DNA of 8,632 bases from Thermohalobaculum sp038524325 (GTDB lineage: Bacteria > Pseudomonadota > Alphaproteobacteria > Rhodobacterales > Rhodobacteraceae), in contig JBCBIS010000177.1 in the NCBI GenBank assembly GCA_038524325.1, positions 1 to 8,632 on the forward strand. Direction: 5' to 3'. The translations under genes were made by a program, and so were the position numbers. The notes below the pieces were generated by a model. It ran no database searches. It saw only the letters and a program-made list of their open reading frames with translations, and was not told the origin of the DNA. Positions 1 to 5,948 of the stretch are shown here, piece after piece (the first letter of the stretch is position 1; every line of letters begins with the position of its first letter).

Positions 1-395
1 GTGGCGATCAACGCGTTGCCGCCAAAGGCGAAAATCACCGCCGAGGTATGCAGCGGGCGGAGCCGTCCGAAAGATGTATAGGGAAGATCCCAGTTCAGCG
101 CCGGGAAGACCAGCTGAAACGCGATATACGTCCCCGCCAGAAACCCGACGACCCCCCAAAGCGCCGTGGCGATACAGCCGGCCCGCACGACATCGTCCAT
201 ATAGCCGCTGCCATCCGCCTCATCCAAGCCAACGAACAGCGGACGCTCGCGCATCGTCAGAACGAAGCCCGCCGCGGCGACGAGCAGGAGGACGATCGCG
301 TTCACCTGGAACGCCAGATCCTGTCCCCAGTTCAGCGCCATCATGGCGATCAGGGCCACAAAGCCCCAGAATGTGAGTTTGACGGCAATCCCCAT
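1..395 (-). CDS. ccoN: cbb3-type cytochrome c oxidase subunit I, N-terminal part (truncated by window edge)
   Basis: This is the 5' end of the catalytic heme-copper subunit of the high-affinity cbb3 terminal oxidase, an inner-membrane enzyme that reduces oxygen to water in microaerobic respiration. Translating the minus strand from the ATG at 395-393 gives 131 residues and runs off the edge. Two hydrophobic helices come first (about residues 7-22 and 30-47), then a helix at about 72-98. These lead into the family block RLRPLHTSAVIFAFGGNALI (111-130), whose His116 matches the low-spin heme b ligand. The N-terminal extra helices and the GYMDDVVRAG stretch (64-73) are typical of CcoN. The start is backed by a strong GGAGG (405-401) five bases upstream. 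The gene follows fnrL on the same strand after 94 bases that hold an FNR box. The rest of the cco operon should lie beyond the left edge. Identification is by motif recognition. Confidence 0.93.
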   Translation of the reverse strand, partial: MGIAVKLTFWGFVALIAMMALNWGQDLAFQVNAIVLLLVAAAGFVLTMRERPLFVGLDEADGSGYMDDVVRAGCIATALWGVVGFLAGTYIAFQLVFPALNWDLPYTSFGRLRPLHTSAVIFAFGGNALIA

Positions 396-403
396 CACGG
401 CCT

Positions 404-420
404 CCCTCCACCCCGGAGGG
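404..420 (-). promoter_or_regulatory. Possible hairpin overlapping the ccoN ribosome binding site
   Basis: On the minus strand CCCTCC (420-415) can pair with GGAGGG (409-404) across a five-base GGGGT loop. The 3' arm overlaps the purine-rich ribosome binding site of ccoN (409-401). The six-pair GC-rich stem could partly mask the site and dampen translation, leaving only AGG at 403-401 free. It has no U-run, so it does not look like an intrinsic terminator. The structure is seen in the sequence; the regulatory role is inference. Confidence 0.3.
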
Positions 421-473
421 GCGGTTCAATTCCAGACTGCTTCGTGATGTGTCAGGCAGGGAGGAGAAGCGCT

Positions 474-487
474 TTGATCTCGGTCAA
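474..487 (-). promoter_or_regulatory. FNR/FnrL-type box upstream of ccoN
   Basis: The minus strand reads TTGAC-CGAG-ATCAA, matching the FNR consensus TTGAT-N4-ATCAA at nine of ten fixed positions; the TTGAC half is common in alphaproteobacterial FnrL sites. The centre (480.5) lies about 85 bases upstream of the ccoN ATG. If FnrL acts in the usual class II position (centre at -41.5), transcription would start near 439, but the -10 there (about 451-446, CACATC) is poor. The box ends two bases from the fnrL stop codon, so ccoN probably has its own anaerobic promoter as well as possible readthrough from fnrL. Confidence 0.75.
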
Positions 488-489
488 AC

Positions 490-1269
490 TCAGCCGATAA
501 GTCCTGCGCTGTCGCCGTCCTCTTCGATGAGGCCCGGGTCGTCCCGGGTGATCTCGGCCAGGGCATGCAGATTGAGCAGCCGGAGATGGCGCTGATCCTC
601 CATGGCGACCAGCCCATCCTTACGCAGGCGCGTGAGTTGCCGGCTGACCGTTTCGATGGTCAGCCCGAGATATTCGGCAATCGCCTCGCGGGTCAGCGGG
701 ATCTCGACCAGCAGACCATCCATCAGCGGTGTCTTCTCGAGCCGTGACGTCCGGCGGGCCAGGATCATCAGGAAACTCGCCAACCGCTCCTGCGCCGTTT
801 TGCGGCCCAGCAGGACCATCCAGTCGCGTGCACAATCCAGTTCGTCGAGCACCATCTCGAGCAAGCGTCGTTCCAGGCCGACATGGCGCCCCAGGATCTC
901 TTCGAACTGGCTGCGATGGAACAGGCACATCCGCACATCGGTGACTGCAATGGCGTCATAGGGCGCGATGTTGCGCATCGGGCGGCCGATGAAATCCGAG
1001 GCAAACATCAACCCCACCATCTGGCGGCGGCCATCCTCCAGCGTCTTGTGCAGCGCGACCACCCCATGGACGACCGACCCGAGCGCTTCGATCGGCGCGC
1101 CCTCGCCCACGATCTCCTGTCCTGCGGCATAGTCGCGGTAGAACTTCGCCCGGTCGAGCTCGGTCAACTCCTGCGGGCTGCTCAGCGAACAGACGGCTCT
1201 GTTGCGAATCGGACAGTCCGAGCAGCGTTGGTGGAGGGCGGTCAGATTGGGGATCGCAGCGACGGACAT
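490..1269 (-). CDS. fnrL: Crp/Fnr-family oxygen-responsive transcriptional regulator FnrL
   Basis: This 259-residue cytoplasmic regulator senses oxygen through a [4Fe-4S] cluster and, when reduced, binds TTGAT-N4-ATCAA sites as a dimer. The cluster ligands are visible: Cys16, Cys19 and Cys27 in CSDCPIRNRAVC, the Cys-x2-Cys-x7-Cys spacing of FnrL, plus a central Cys115. A cyclic-nucleotide-like fold follows (about 40-130), then the dimerisation helix (about 131-160, LLEMVLDELD) and a C-terminal helix-turn-helix (about 189-220). The recognition helix carries E206-T-V-S209-R210, the residues that read the FNR half-site. I chose the ATG at 1269, preceded by GAGGG eight bases upstream. The same frame is open to an ATG at 1344, but that extension is not FNR-like and would place a FNR box inside the coding sequence. 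ccoN lies downstream on the same strand and the pyruvate dehydrogenase operon diverges on the other. Two upstream FNR boxes suggest autoregulation. Confidence 0.93.
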   Translation of the reverse strand: MSVAAIPNLTALHQRCSDCPIRNRAVCSLSSPQELTELDRAKFYRDYAAGQEIVGEGAPIEALGSVVHGVVALHKTLEDGRRQMVGLMFASDFIGRPMRNIAPYDAIAVTDVRMCLFHRSQFEEILGRHVGLERRLLEMVLDELDCARDWMVLLGRKTAQERLASFLMILARRTSRLEKTPLMDGLLVEIPLTREAIAEYLGLTIETVSRQLTRLRKDGLVAMEDQRHLRLLNLHALAEITRDDPGLIEEDGDSAGLIG

Positions 1270-1315
1270 CGGCAGTCCCTCATGAATGTGTCGTACCAAA
1301 ACTTTGCGCGCGCGC

Positions 1316-1329
1316 TTGATGCAGGTCAA
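1316..1329 (-). promoter_or_regulatory. FNR/FnrL-type box proximal to fnrL
   Basis: The minus strand reads TTGAC-CTGC-ATCAA, nine of ten fixed FNR positions and the same half-site pair as the ccoN box. The centre (1322.5) is 53 bases upstream of the fnrL ATG. A class II position would place the transcription start near 1281, giving a leader of about 12 bases; the best -10 there is weak (TACGAC, 1295-1290). The site therefore fits either autoactivation from this position or repression of a start further upstream. The match is direct; the direction of control is not. Confidence 0.7.
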
Positions 1330-1356
1330 GGTCAGTACCGTCACAGTTGTCCAGCT

Positions 1357-1370
1357 TTTCCCATGGGAAA
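1357..1370. promoter_or_regulatory. Perfect 14-bp palindrome between the two FNR boxes, candidate operator
   Basis: TTTCCCATGGGAAA is a perfect dyad centred at 1363.5. It sits between two FNR boxes centred at 1322.5 and 1397.5, close to their midpoint of 1360. It is too compact for a transcript hairpin, since a stem would leave almost no loop, so a dimeric protein binding DNA is the more natural reading. I do not recognise a known regulator consensus in it. The palindrome and its position are seen directly; the operator role is inference. Confidence 0.45.
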
Positions 1371-1390
1371 CGCAGGATCAGAGCAGACGC

Positions 1391-1404
1391 TTGATCGCAA
1401 TCAA
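1391..1404. promoter_or_regulatory. Perfect FNR box in the fnrL/aceE intergenic region
   Basis: TTGAT-CGCA-ATCAA matches all ten fixed positions of the FNR consensus and is the best site in the window. Its centre (1397.5) is 128 bases upstream of the fnrL ATG and 332 bases upstream of the aceE ATG, and exactly 75 bp (about seven helical turns) from the proximal box. Read leftward it would activate a start near 1356. Read rightward it would point to a start near 1439 and an aceE leader of about 290 bases. Service to fnrL is more likely on distance alone. Confidence 0.8.
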
Positions 1405-1530
1405 GAACGGGGGCAGGGTTTGGGAACTATCGTACCGCTTCACCGCGCTGCATTGCCCTTGCCGTTCATGGAAGGCCAGATCGCGTGCCCGATGCCGACC
1501 ACCTCCGTCTCTCCGCCTGCACCTTCAACT

Positions 1531-1545
1531 GCGCGATTCTCGCGC
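1531..1545. repeat. Short GC-rich inverted repeat, GCGCGA-TTC-TCGCGC
   Basis: Two six-base arms pair perfectly around a three-base TTC spacer. It lies about 185 bases upstream of aceE. There is no following T-run, so it is not a standard terminator. In GC-rich DNA such a dyad can arise by chance, so I give it little weight. Confidence 0.3.
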
Positions 1546-1635
1546 GTTCCTGCCGGGGAGCGGTATGCGAAAAAGGATGGACTGACCCGCCCAGCCATGC
1601 ACTGAGCACATATCTGCTTTTCGCAGCGTCAACCG

Positions 1636-1652
1636 ATGTTGCGGCGCAGCAT
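1636..1652. promoter_or_regulatory. Imperfect inverted repeat overlapping the putative aceE -35, candidate operator
   Basis: The 17-base stretch ATGTTGCGGCGCAGCAT is a dyad around G1644 in which seven of eight position pairs are complementary; only T1639/G1649 fails. It overlaps the best -35 candidate (TTGCGG, 1639-1644) and ends 77 bases before the aceE ATG. That is a reasonable place for a repressor of the pyruvate dehydrogenase operon, in the way PdhR acts in Escherichia coli, but the sequence does not resemble the PdhR site. The regulator is unknown. Confidence 0.35.
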
Positions 1653-1729
1653 TCGCTCGGATAGGTAAACAATACAGACCAAATCGACACCCAAGCCCAG
1701 GGTGATCTCGGACTGAGGGAGAAAGACGA

Positions 1730-4384
1730 ATGGACCAGACGGATATCGACCCGATCGAGACAAAAGAATGGTTGGACGCCATCGAGGACGTGATCGACCG
1801 CGACGGGGGCGACCGGGCGCACTACCTGCTCGACAAAGCAGTCGCGACAGCACGGTCCCGTGGCACCGCCCTGCCCTTCGGCGCGACGACGCCCTATCTG
1901 AACTCGATCCCCGCCGATCAGCAAGAGCCGTTTCCGGCGGATGTCGAACTGGAATGGCGGATCCGGACGATCAACCGTTGGAACGCCATGGCGACCGTTG
2001 TGCGCCGAAACAAGAAATCCAGCGAGTATGGCGGGCATATTGCCAGCTTCGCCTCCTCGGCGGTGCTCTATGACATCGGGCTGAACCATTTCTGGCGGAC
2101 CCGCACGGCCGATCACGGCGGAGACCTCGTCTTCTTCCAAGGGCACGCGATCCCCGGGATCTATGCGCGCGCTTTCATGGAGGGACGACTGACGGCGGAA
2201 GAACTGGACAAGTTCCGCAGCGAATGCGACGGCACAGGCCTCTCCAGCTATCCTCACCCCTGGCTGATGCCGGATTTCTGGCAGTTCCCGACGGTCAGTA
2301 TGGGGCTGGGCCCGCTCTGCGCGATCTATCAGGCGCGGTTCATGAAATACATGCATAACCGGGGCCATATCGACATGGCCGACCGCAAGGTCTGGTGCTT
2401 CCTGGGCGATGGCGAGATGGACGAGCCGGAGAGCCTCGGCGCCCTGTCGATCGCGGCGCGCGAGGGGCTGGACAACCTGATCTTCGTGGTCAACTGCAAC
2501 CTGCAGCGCCTCGACGGCCCGGTGAGAGGCAATGGCAAGATCATCCAGGAGCTGGAGGGCGAATTCCGCGGCGCCGGCTGGGAGGTGATCAAGCTGATCT
2601 GGGGCTCGGGCTGGGACGAGCTTCTGAACAAGGACGAAACGGGCAAGCTGCGCCAGCTGATGGAAGAGACCATCGACGGCGACTATCAGTCCTTCAAGGC
2701 CAAGGGCGGCGCCTATACCCGCGAGAACTTCTTCGGCAAATACCCCGAGACCGCCGCCCTGGTCGCCGACATGTCGGATGAGGAGATCTGGCAGCTGCAA
2801 CGCGGCGGCCATGATCCGCACAAGGTCTATGCCGCCTATCACCGGGCCGTGCACACAAAGGGTCAACCCACCTGCCTGCTGATCAAGACCGTCAAAGGCT
2901 ATGGCATGGGCGAGGCGGGTGAAGGGATGAACATCACCCACCAGCAAAAGAAGATGGCCGAGGACCAACTCCGCGCCTTCCGCGACCGGTTCAAGATTCC
3001 GGTGAAGGACGAGGATCTGGCGGACGCCCCCTATGTGACGCTGGGCAACGAACAGAAGGACTATCTTCTCAGCCACCGCGAGAAGCTGGGCGGGTCCTTC
3101 CCGCAACGGATCTGGCGCGACACGCCTAAGCTGGAGGTGCCGGATCTGAGCGCCTTCGACGCGCTGTTGAAATCGACCGGCGACCGCGAAATCTCGACCA
3201 CCATGGCCTTTGTCCGGGTGCTCAACACGCTCTGCCGCGACAAGAAGATCGGCAAGCAGGTGGTGCCCATCGTGCCGGATGAAAGCCGCACCTTCGGGAT
3301 GGAGGGGATGTTCCGCCAGCTCGGCATCTACAACCCGCTCGGCCAGAACTATAAGCCCGAGGATGCCGACCAGCTGATGTTCTACAAAGAGAGCATCAAT
3401 GGTCAGGTGTTGCAGGAGGGGATCAACGAGGCCGGCGCCATGGCCGACTGGATCGCGGCCGCCACGGCCTATTCGGTGCACGGCGTGCCGATGATCCCGT
3501 TCTACATCTTCTATTCCATGTTCGGCTTCCAGCGGATCGGAGATCTCTGCTGGGCCGCAGGCGATGCCCGTGCCCGCGGGTTCCTGGTGGGCGGGACCGC
3601 AGGCAGGACCACGCTGAACGGCGAGGGGCTGCAACACCAGGACGGCCACTCGCATGTCCTGGCAGGAACCGTTCCAAACTGCCTCAGCTATGACCTGACC
3701 TTCGCCTATGAGATCGCCGTGATCGTGCAGAACGGGCTGAAGCGGATGTTCGTGGATCAAGAGGATATCTACTACTACTTGACCGTCGAGAACGAGAACT
3801 ATGCCCATCCCGACATGCCCGAAGGCGCGGAGGACGGGATCGTCAAAGGGCTCTACCGGTTCAGCCAGGGCTCGAAACGCCCGGGCAAAAAGCATGTGAA
3901 CCTGATGAGCTGCGGCTCGATCTTCCGCCAGGCGATGCGGGCGGCGGAGATCCTGAAGGAGGAGTACGGTGTGACCGCCGATCTCTGGTCCGCCACCTCG
4001 CTGAACGAGATCGCGCGCGAGGCCCAGGATGTCGCCCGCGAGAATCGGATGAACCCGACCAAGAAGGCCAAGGAGGCCTATGTCACCCAAACCCTCGGCC
4101 AGGCGAAGGGGCCGGTGATCGCGGCCACCGACTATATGAAGAACTACGCCGAGCAGATCCGGGCCTTCCTGCCCCAACCCTATCACGTGCTGGGCACAGA
4201 TGGGTTCGGCCGGTCGGACAGCCGGGTGAACCTGCGCCGGCATTTCGAGGTGGATGCCCCGCATATCGTCGCCACCGCCCTTTACGCGCTGTTCCAAGAG
4301 GGCGCGGTCAGCAAGGGCGATGTCGAGAAAGCCTATAAGGCGCTGGAGATCGACGCCGGCAAAACCAACCCCCGCACGGCCTAA
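1730..4384 (+). CDS. aceE: Pyruvate dehydrogenase E1 component, homodimeric type
   Basis: The enzyme uses thiamine diphosphate to decarboxylate pyruvate and transfers the acetyl group to the lipoyl arm of E2, in the cytoplasmic pyruvate dehydrogenase complex. The 884 residues match the usual length of about 887 for the single-chain E1. The N-terminal half holds GGHIASFASS with His103, QGHAIPGIYARAF with His139, and the cofactor/Mg motif GDGEMDEPES (226-235) through NCNLQRLDGPVRGN (255-268). His404 lies in the active-site loop NITHQQKKM. The central domain has NEAGAM with the likely catalytic Glu567, then FYIFYSMFGFQRIGDLCWAA (591-610) and GLQHQDGHSH with His640. The C-terminal domain (about 715-884) is the transketolase-like third domain. 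The ATG at 1730 has GAGGGA nine bases upstream. It is the first gene of aceE-aceF-lpdA-pntA. All key residues are present and I see no frameshift. Confidence 0.97.
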   Translation: MDQTDIDPIETKEWLDAIEDVIDRDGGDRAHYLLDKAVATARSRGTALPFGATTPYLNSIPADQQEPFPADVELEWRIRTINRWNAMATVVRRNKKSSEYGGHIASFASSAVLYDIGLNHFWRTRTADHGGDLVFFQGHAIPGIYARAFMEGRLTAEELDKFRSECDGTGLSSYPHPWLMPDFWQFPTVSMGLGPLCAIYQARFMKYMHNRGHIDMADRKVWCFLGDGEMDEPESLGALSIAAREGLDNLIFVVNCNLQRLDGPVRGNGKIIQELEGEFRGAGWEVIKLIWGSGWDELLNKDETGKLRQLMEETIDGDYQSFKAKGGAYTRENFFGKYPETAALVADMSDEEIWQLQRGGHDPHKVYAAYHRAVHTKGQPTCLLIKTVKGYGMGEAGEGMNITHQQKKMAEDQLRAFRDRFKIPVKDEDLADAPYVTLGNEQKDYLLSHREKLGGSFPQRIWRDTPKLEVPDLSAFDALLKSTGDREISTTMAFVRVLNTLCRDKKIGKQVVPIVPDESRTFGMEGMFRQLGIYNPLGQNYKPEDADQLMFYKESINGQVLQEGINEAGAMADWIAAATAYSVHGVPMIPFYIFYSMFGFQRIGDLCWAAGDARARGFLVGGTAGRTTLNGEGLQHQDGHSHVLAGTVPNCLSYDLTFAYEIAVIVQNGLKRMFVDQEDIYYYLTVENENYAHPDMPEGAEDGIVKGLYRFSQGSKRPGKKHVNLMSCGSIFRQAMRAAEILKEEYGVTADLWSATSLNEIAREAQDVARENRMNPTKKAKEAYVTQTLGQAKGPVIAATDYMKNYAEQIRAFLPQPYHVLGTDGFGRSDSRVNLRRHFEVDAPHIVATALYALFQEGAVSKGDVEKAYKALEIDAGKTNPRTA

Positions 4385-4410
4385 GAAACGTCGAAGGAGA
4401 GGACAGGAAA

Positions 4411-4641
4411 ATGTCAATCATCGAAGTAACCGTCCCGGATATCGGCGATTTCACAGATGTGCCGGTGATCTCGATCCTGGTGAGCCCCGGCGATCACGTG
4501 GCCGAGGAAGACCCGCTGATCGAGCTGGAAAGCGACAAGGCGACGATGGAGGTGCCCTCGCCCGCCGTCGGCGATGTCAAGGAGATCAAGGTGAGCGAGG
4601 GAGACACCGTCTCCGAAGGCGCGCTGATCCTGACGCTGGAA
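4411..4641 (+). repeat. Lipoyl-domain repeat, copy 1 (in aceF)
   Basis: The first 77 codons of aceF and of lpdA encode nearly the same lipoyl domain: by my alignment 60 of 77 residues are identical with no gaps. The DNA is also visibly similar but has many third-position differences, so this is an old duplication or domain exchange and not a recent copy. Confidence 0.8.
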
Positions 4642-5706
4642 GTGGTGGACGCGAAGGCCCCGGTCGAGGCTCCCTCGCCCGCTGGGATGCAAGAGCCGGA
4701 AGCGGCCGCCCCCGCAGCGACGCCGGCGGCAACAATGGCGGCGGCACCTGCCGCGGCGACCAATCTGGCCCCGGTGGACCAGCACGCGTTCAAAGCCGCC
4801 CATGCCTCCCCCTCTGTCCGCGCCTTCGCCCGCGAGTTGGGGGTGGATCTGGCAAAGCTCACCGGCTCCGGCCGCAAAGGGCGGATCCTGCGCGAGGATG
4901 TGACGGGGTTCTTCAAGAAGGAGGCTTCACCTGCCCCCGCCGCCGCCACTGCCGCGGGCGGTATGGGCATCCCGCCGATTCCCGCGGTGGATTTCTCGAA
5001 ATTCGGCCCGGTCGAAGATGTCGAGATGAGCCGGATCAAGAAGATCTCGGGCCCTGCCCTGCATCGGAGTTGGCTGAATATCCCCCATGTCACCCATAAC
5101 GAGGAAGCGGATATCACCGAGCTCGACCAGTACCGCAAAGAACTGGACACGATGGCCAAGGAGCAGGGGTACCGCGTGACCCTCCTCAGCTTCATCATCA
5201 AGGCCTGCGTGCCGGCGCTGAAAGAGCATTGGGAGGTCAATTCCTCGATCCATCCCGATGGCGACAAGCTGATCAAGAAGACTTATTACAACATCGGCTT
5301 TGCCGCCGACACGCCGAATGGCTTGGTCGTGCCGGTGATCAAGGATGCCGACAGCAAGGGGATTGTCGAGATCTCGAAGGAACTCGGCGAATTGTCCGCC
5401 AAGGCCCGGGCGGGCGAGTTGAAGGGCGGCGACATGTCGGGCGCCAGCTTCACAATCTCGTCCCTAGGCGGGATCGGTGGGACCAGCTTTACCCCCATCG
5501 TAAACGCGCCCGAGGTGGCGATCCTGGGCCTCACCCGCTCCAAGATGGCGCCGGTCTGGGACAAGGGCTCGGAGAGCTTTGTCCCCCGCAACATGCTGCC
5601 GATGAGCCTGAGCTATGACCACCGCGCCATCGACGGCGCCCTGGCGGCAAGGTTCTGCGCGACATTGAAATACCTGCTCGGCGATGTGCGCCGGCTGATG
5701 CTCTGA
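4411..5706 (+). CDS. aceF: Dihydrolipoamide acetyltransferase, pyruvate dehydrogenase E2
   Basis: This is the core of the pyruvate dehydrogenase complex; it passes the acetyl group from its lipoyl arm to CoA. The 431 residues hold one N-terminal lipoyl domain (about 2-77) with the lipoylated Lys43 in ESDKATMEVP, an Ala/Pro-rich flexible linker (about 82-122), and a peripheral subunit-binding domain (about 132-168, SPSVRAFARELGVDL through GRILREDV). A second Ala/Pro linker (172-185) leads to the catalytic domain (about 200-431), with the active-site motif DHRAIDG (403-409) containing His404 and Asp408. With one lipoyl domain it is shorter than the three-lipoyl E. coli protein. It starts 26 bases after aceE, with AAGGAG (4394-4399) and GAGGA (4399-4403) upstream. 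The lipoyl domain is closely related to that of the next gene. An acyltransferase for 2-oxoglutarate is unlikely because the gene sits beside aceE. Confidence 0.96.
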   Translation: MSIIEVTVPDIGDFTDVPVISILVSPGDHVAEEDPLIELESDKATMEVPSPAVGDVKEIKVSEGDTVSEGALILTLEVVDAKAPVEAPSPAGMQEPEAAAPAATPAATMAAAPAAATNLAPVDQHAFKAAHASPSVRAFARELGVDLAKLTGSGRKGRILREDVTGFFKKEASPAPAAATAAGGMGIPPIPAVDFSKFGPVEDVEMSRIKKISGPALHRSWLNIPHVTHNEEADITELDQYRKELDTMAKEQGYRVTLLSFIIKACVPALKEHWEVNSSIHPDGDKLIKKTYYNIGFAADTPNGLVVPVIKDADSKGIVEISKELGELSAKARAGELKGGDMSGASFTISSLGGIGGTSFTPIVNAPEVAILGLTRSKMAPVWDKGSESFVPRNMLPMSLSYDHRAIDGALAARFCATLKYLLGDVRRLML

Positions 5707-5717
5707 GGGAGGGGAAA

Positions 5718-5948
5718 ATGGCAACCATCGAAGTGACCGTCCCCGATATCGGGGATTTCAGCGACGTGCCGGTAATCACGGTTTTCGTCTTGCCCGGCGA
5801 CGAAGTGGCCGCCGAGGATCCGCTGATCGAGCTGGAGAGCGACAAGGCGACCATGGAAGTGCCCGCTCCCGAAGGCGGCAAGGTGGTCGAGATCAAGGTG
5901 GCCGAGGGCGATACCGTCTCCGAAGGCTCCCTGATCCTGACCATGGAG
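5718..5948 (+). repeat. Lipoyl-domain repeat, copy 2 (in lpdA)
   Basis: This is the partner of the aceF lipoyl-coding segment. Differences cluster around residues 21-29 and 50-57, while the lipoylation loop around Lys43 (residues 33-49) is identical in the two proteins. Confidence 0.8.

Larger units (their letters stand above)
1405..1729. other. Non-coding region upstream of the pyruvate dehydrogenase operon
   Basis: I find no convincing gene here. The open frames crossing it are arginine- and proline-rich and show no family motif. It should carry the aceE promoter. The best sigma-70-like candidate is TTGCGG (1639-1644) with a poor -10 about 17 bases on (TAGGTA, 1662-1667); a slightly more distant A/T-rich stretch at 1661-1676 may be the real -10 zone. 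I saw no further FNR box in this part. Two inverted repeats are listed separately. The aceE ribosome binding site GAGGGA lies at 1715-1720. Confidence 0.5.

Noticed and set aside
48..500. A 150-codon plus-strand open frame across the ccoN region
   Set aside because: Antisense to the clear CcoN N-terminus; highly Arg/Pro/His-rich as expected for a shadow frame.
1270..1344. A 25-residue N-terminal extension of FnrL from the ATG at 1344
   Set aside because: The extension is unlike FNR proteins and would put a FNR box inside the gene. The ATG at 1269 has a good ribosome binding site and gives the usual length.
1286..1585. A 99-codon plus-strand open frame in the fnrL/aceE intergenic region
   Set aside because: Arg- and Ser-rich product with no family resemblance, overlapping both FNR boxes and the palindrome; more likely chance.
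883..1605. A 240-codon plus-strand open frame opposite fnrL and into the intergenic region
   Set aside because: Mostly antisense to fnrL, with no motif and no plausible ribosome binding site; it also overlaps the regulatory boxes.
1614..1626. CTGC/GCAG mini-hairpin before aceE
   Set aside because: Only four pairs around a five-base loop; expected by chance.
1466..4417. A 983-codon open frame on the minus strand covering all of aceE
   Set aside because: It is exactly antisense to a clear AceE with all catalytic motifs. The translation has no family motif. Long antisense frames are expected in GC-rich genes with G/C third positions.
4494..5276. A 260-codon minus-strand open frame over aceF
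   Set aside because: Shadow of aceF; Ser/Ala/Gly-rich low-complexity product with no ribosome binding site that I can support.
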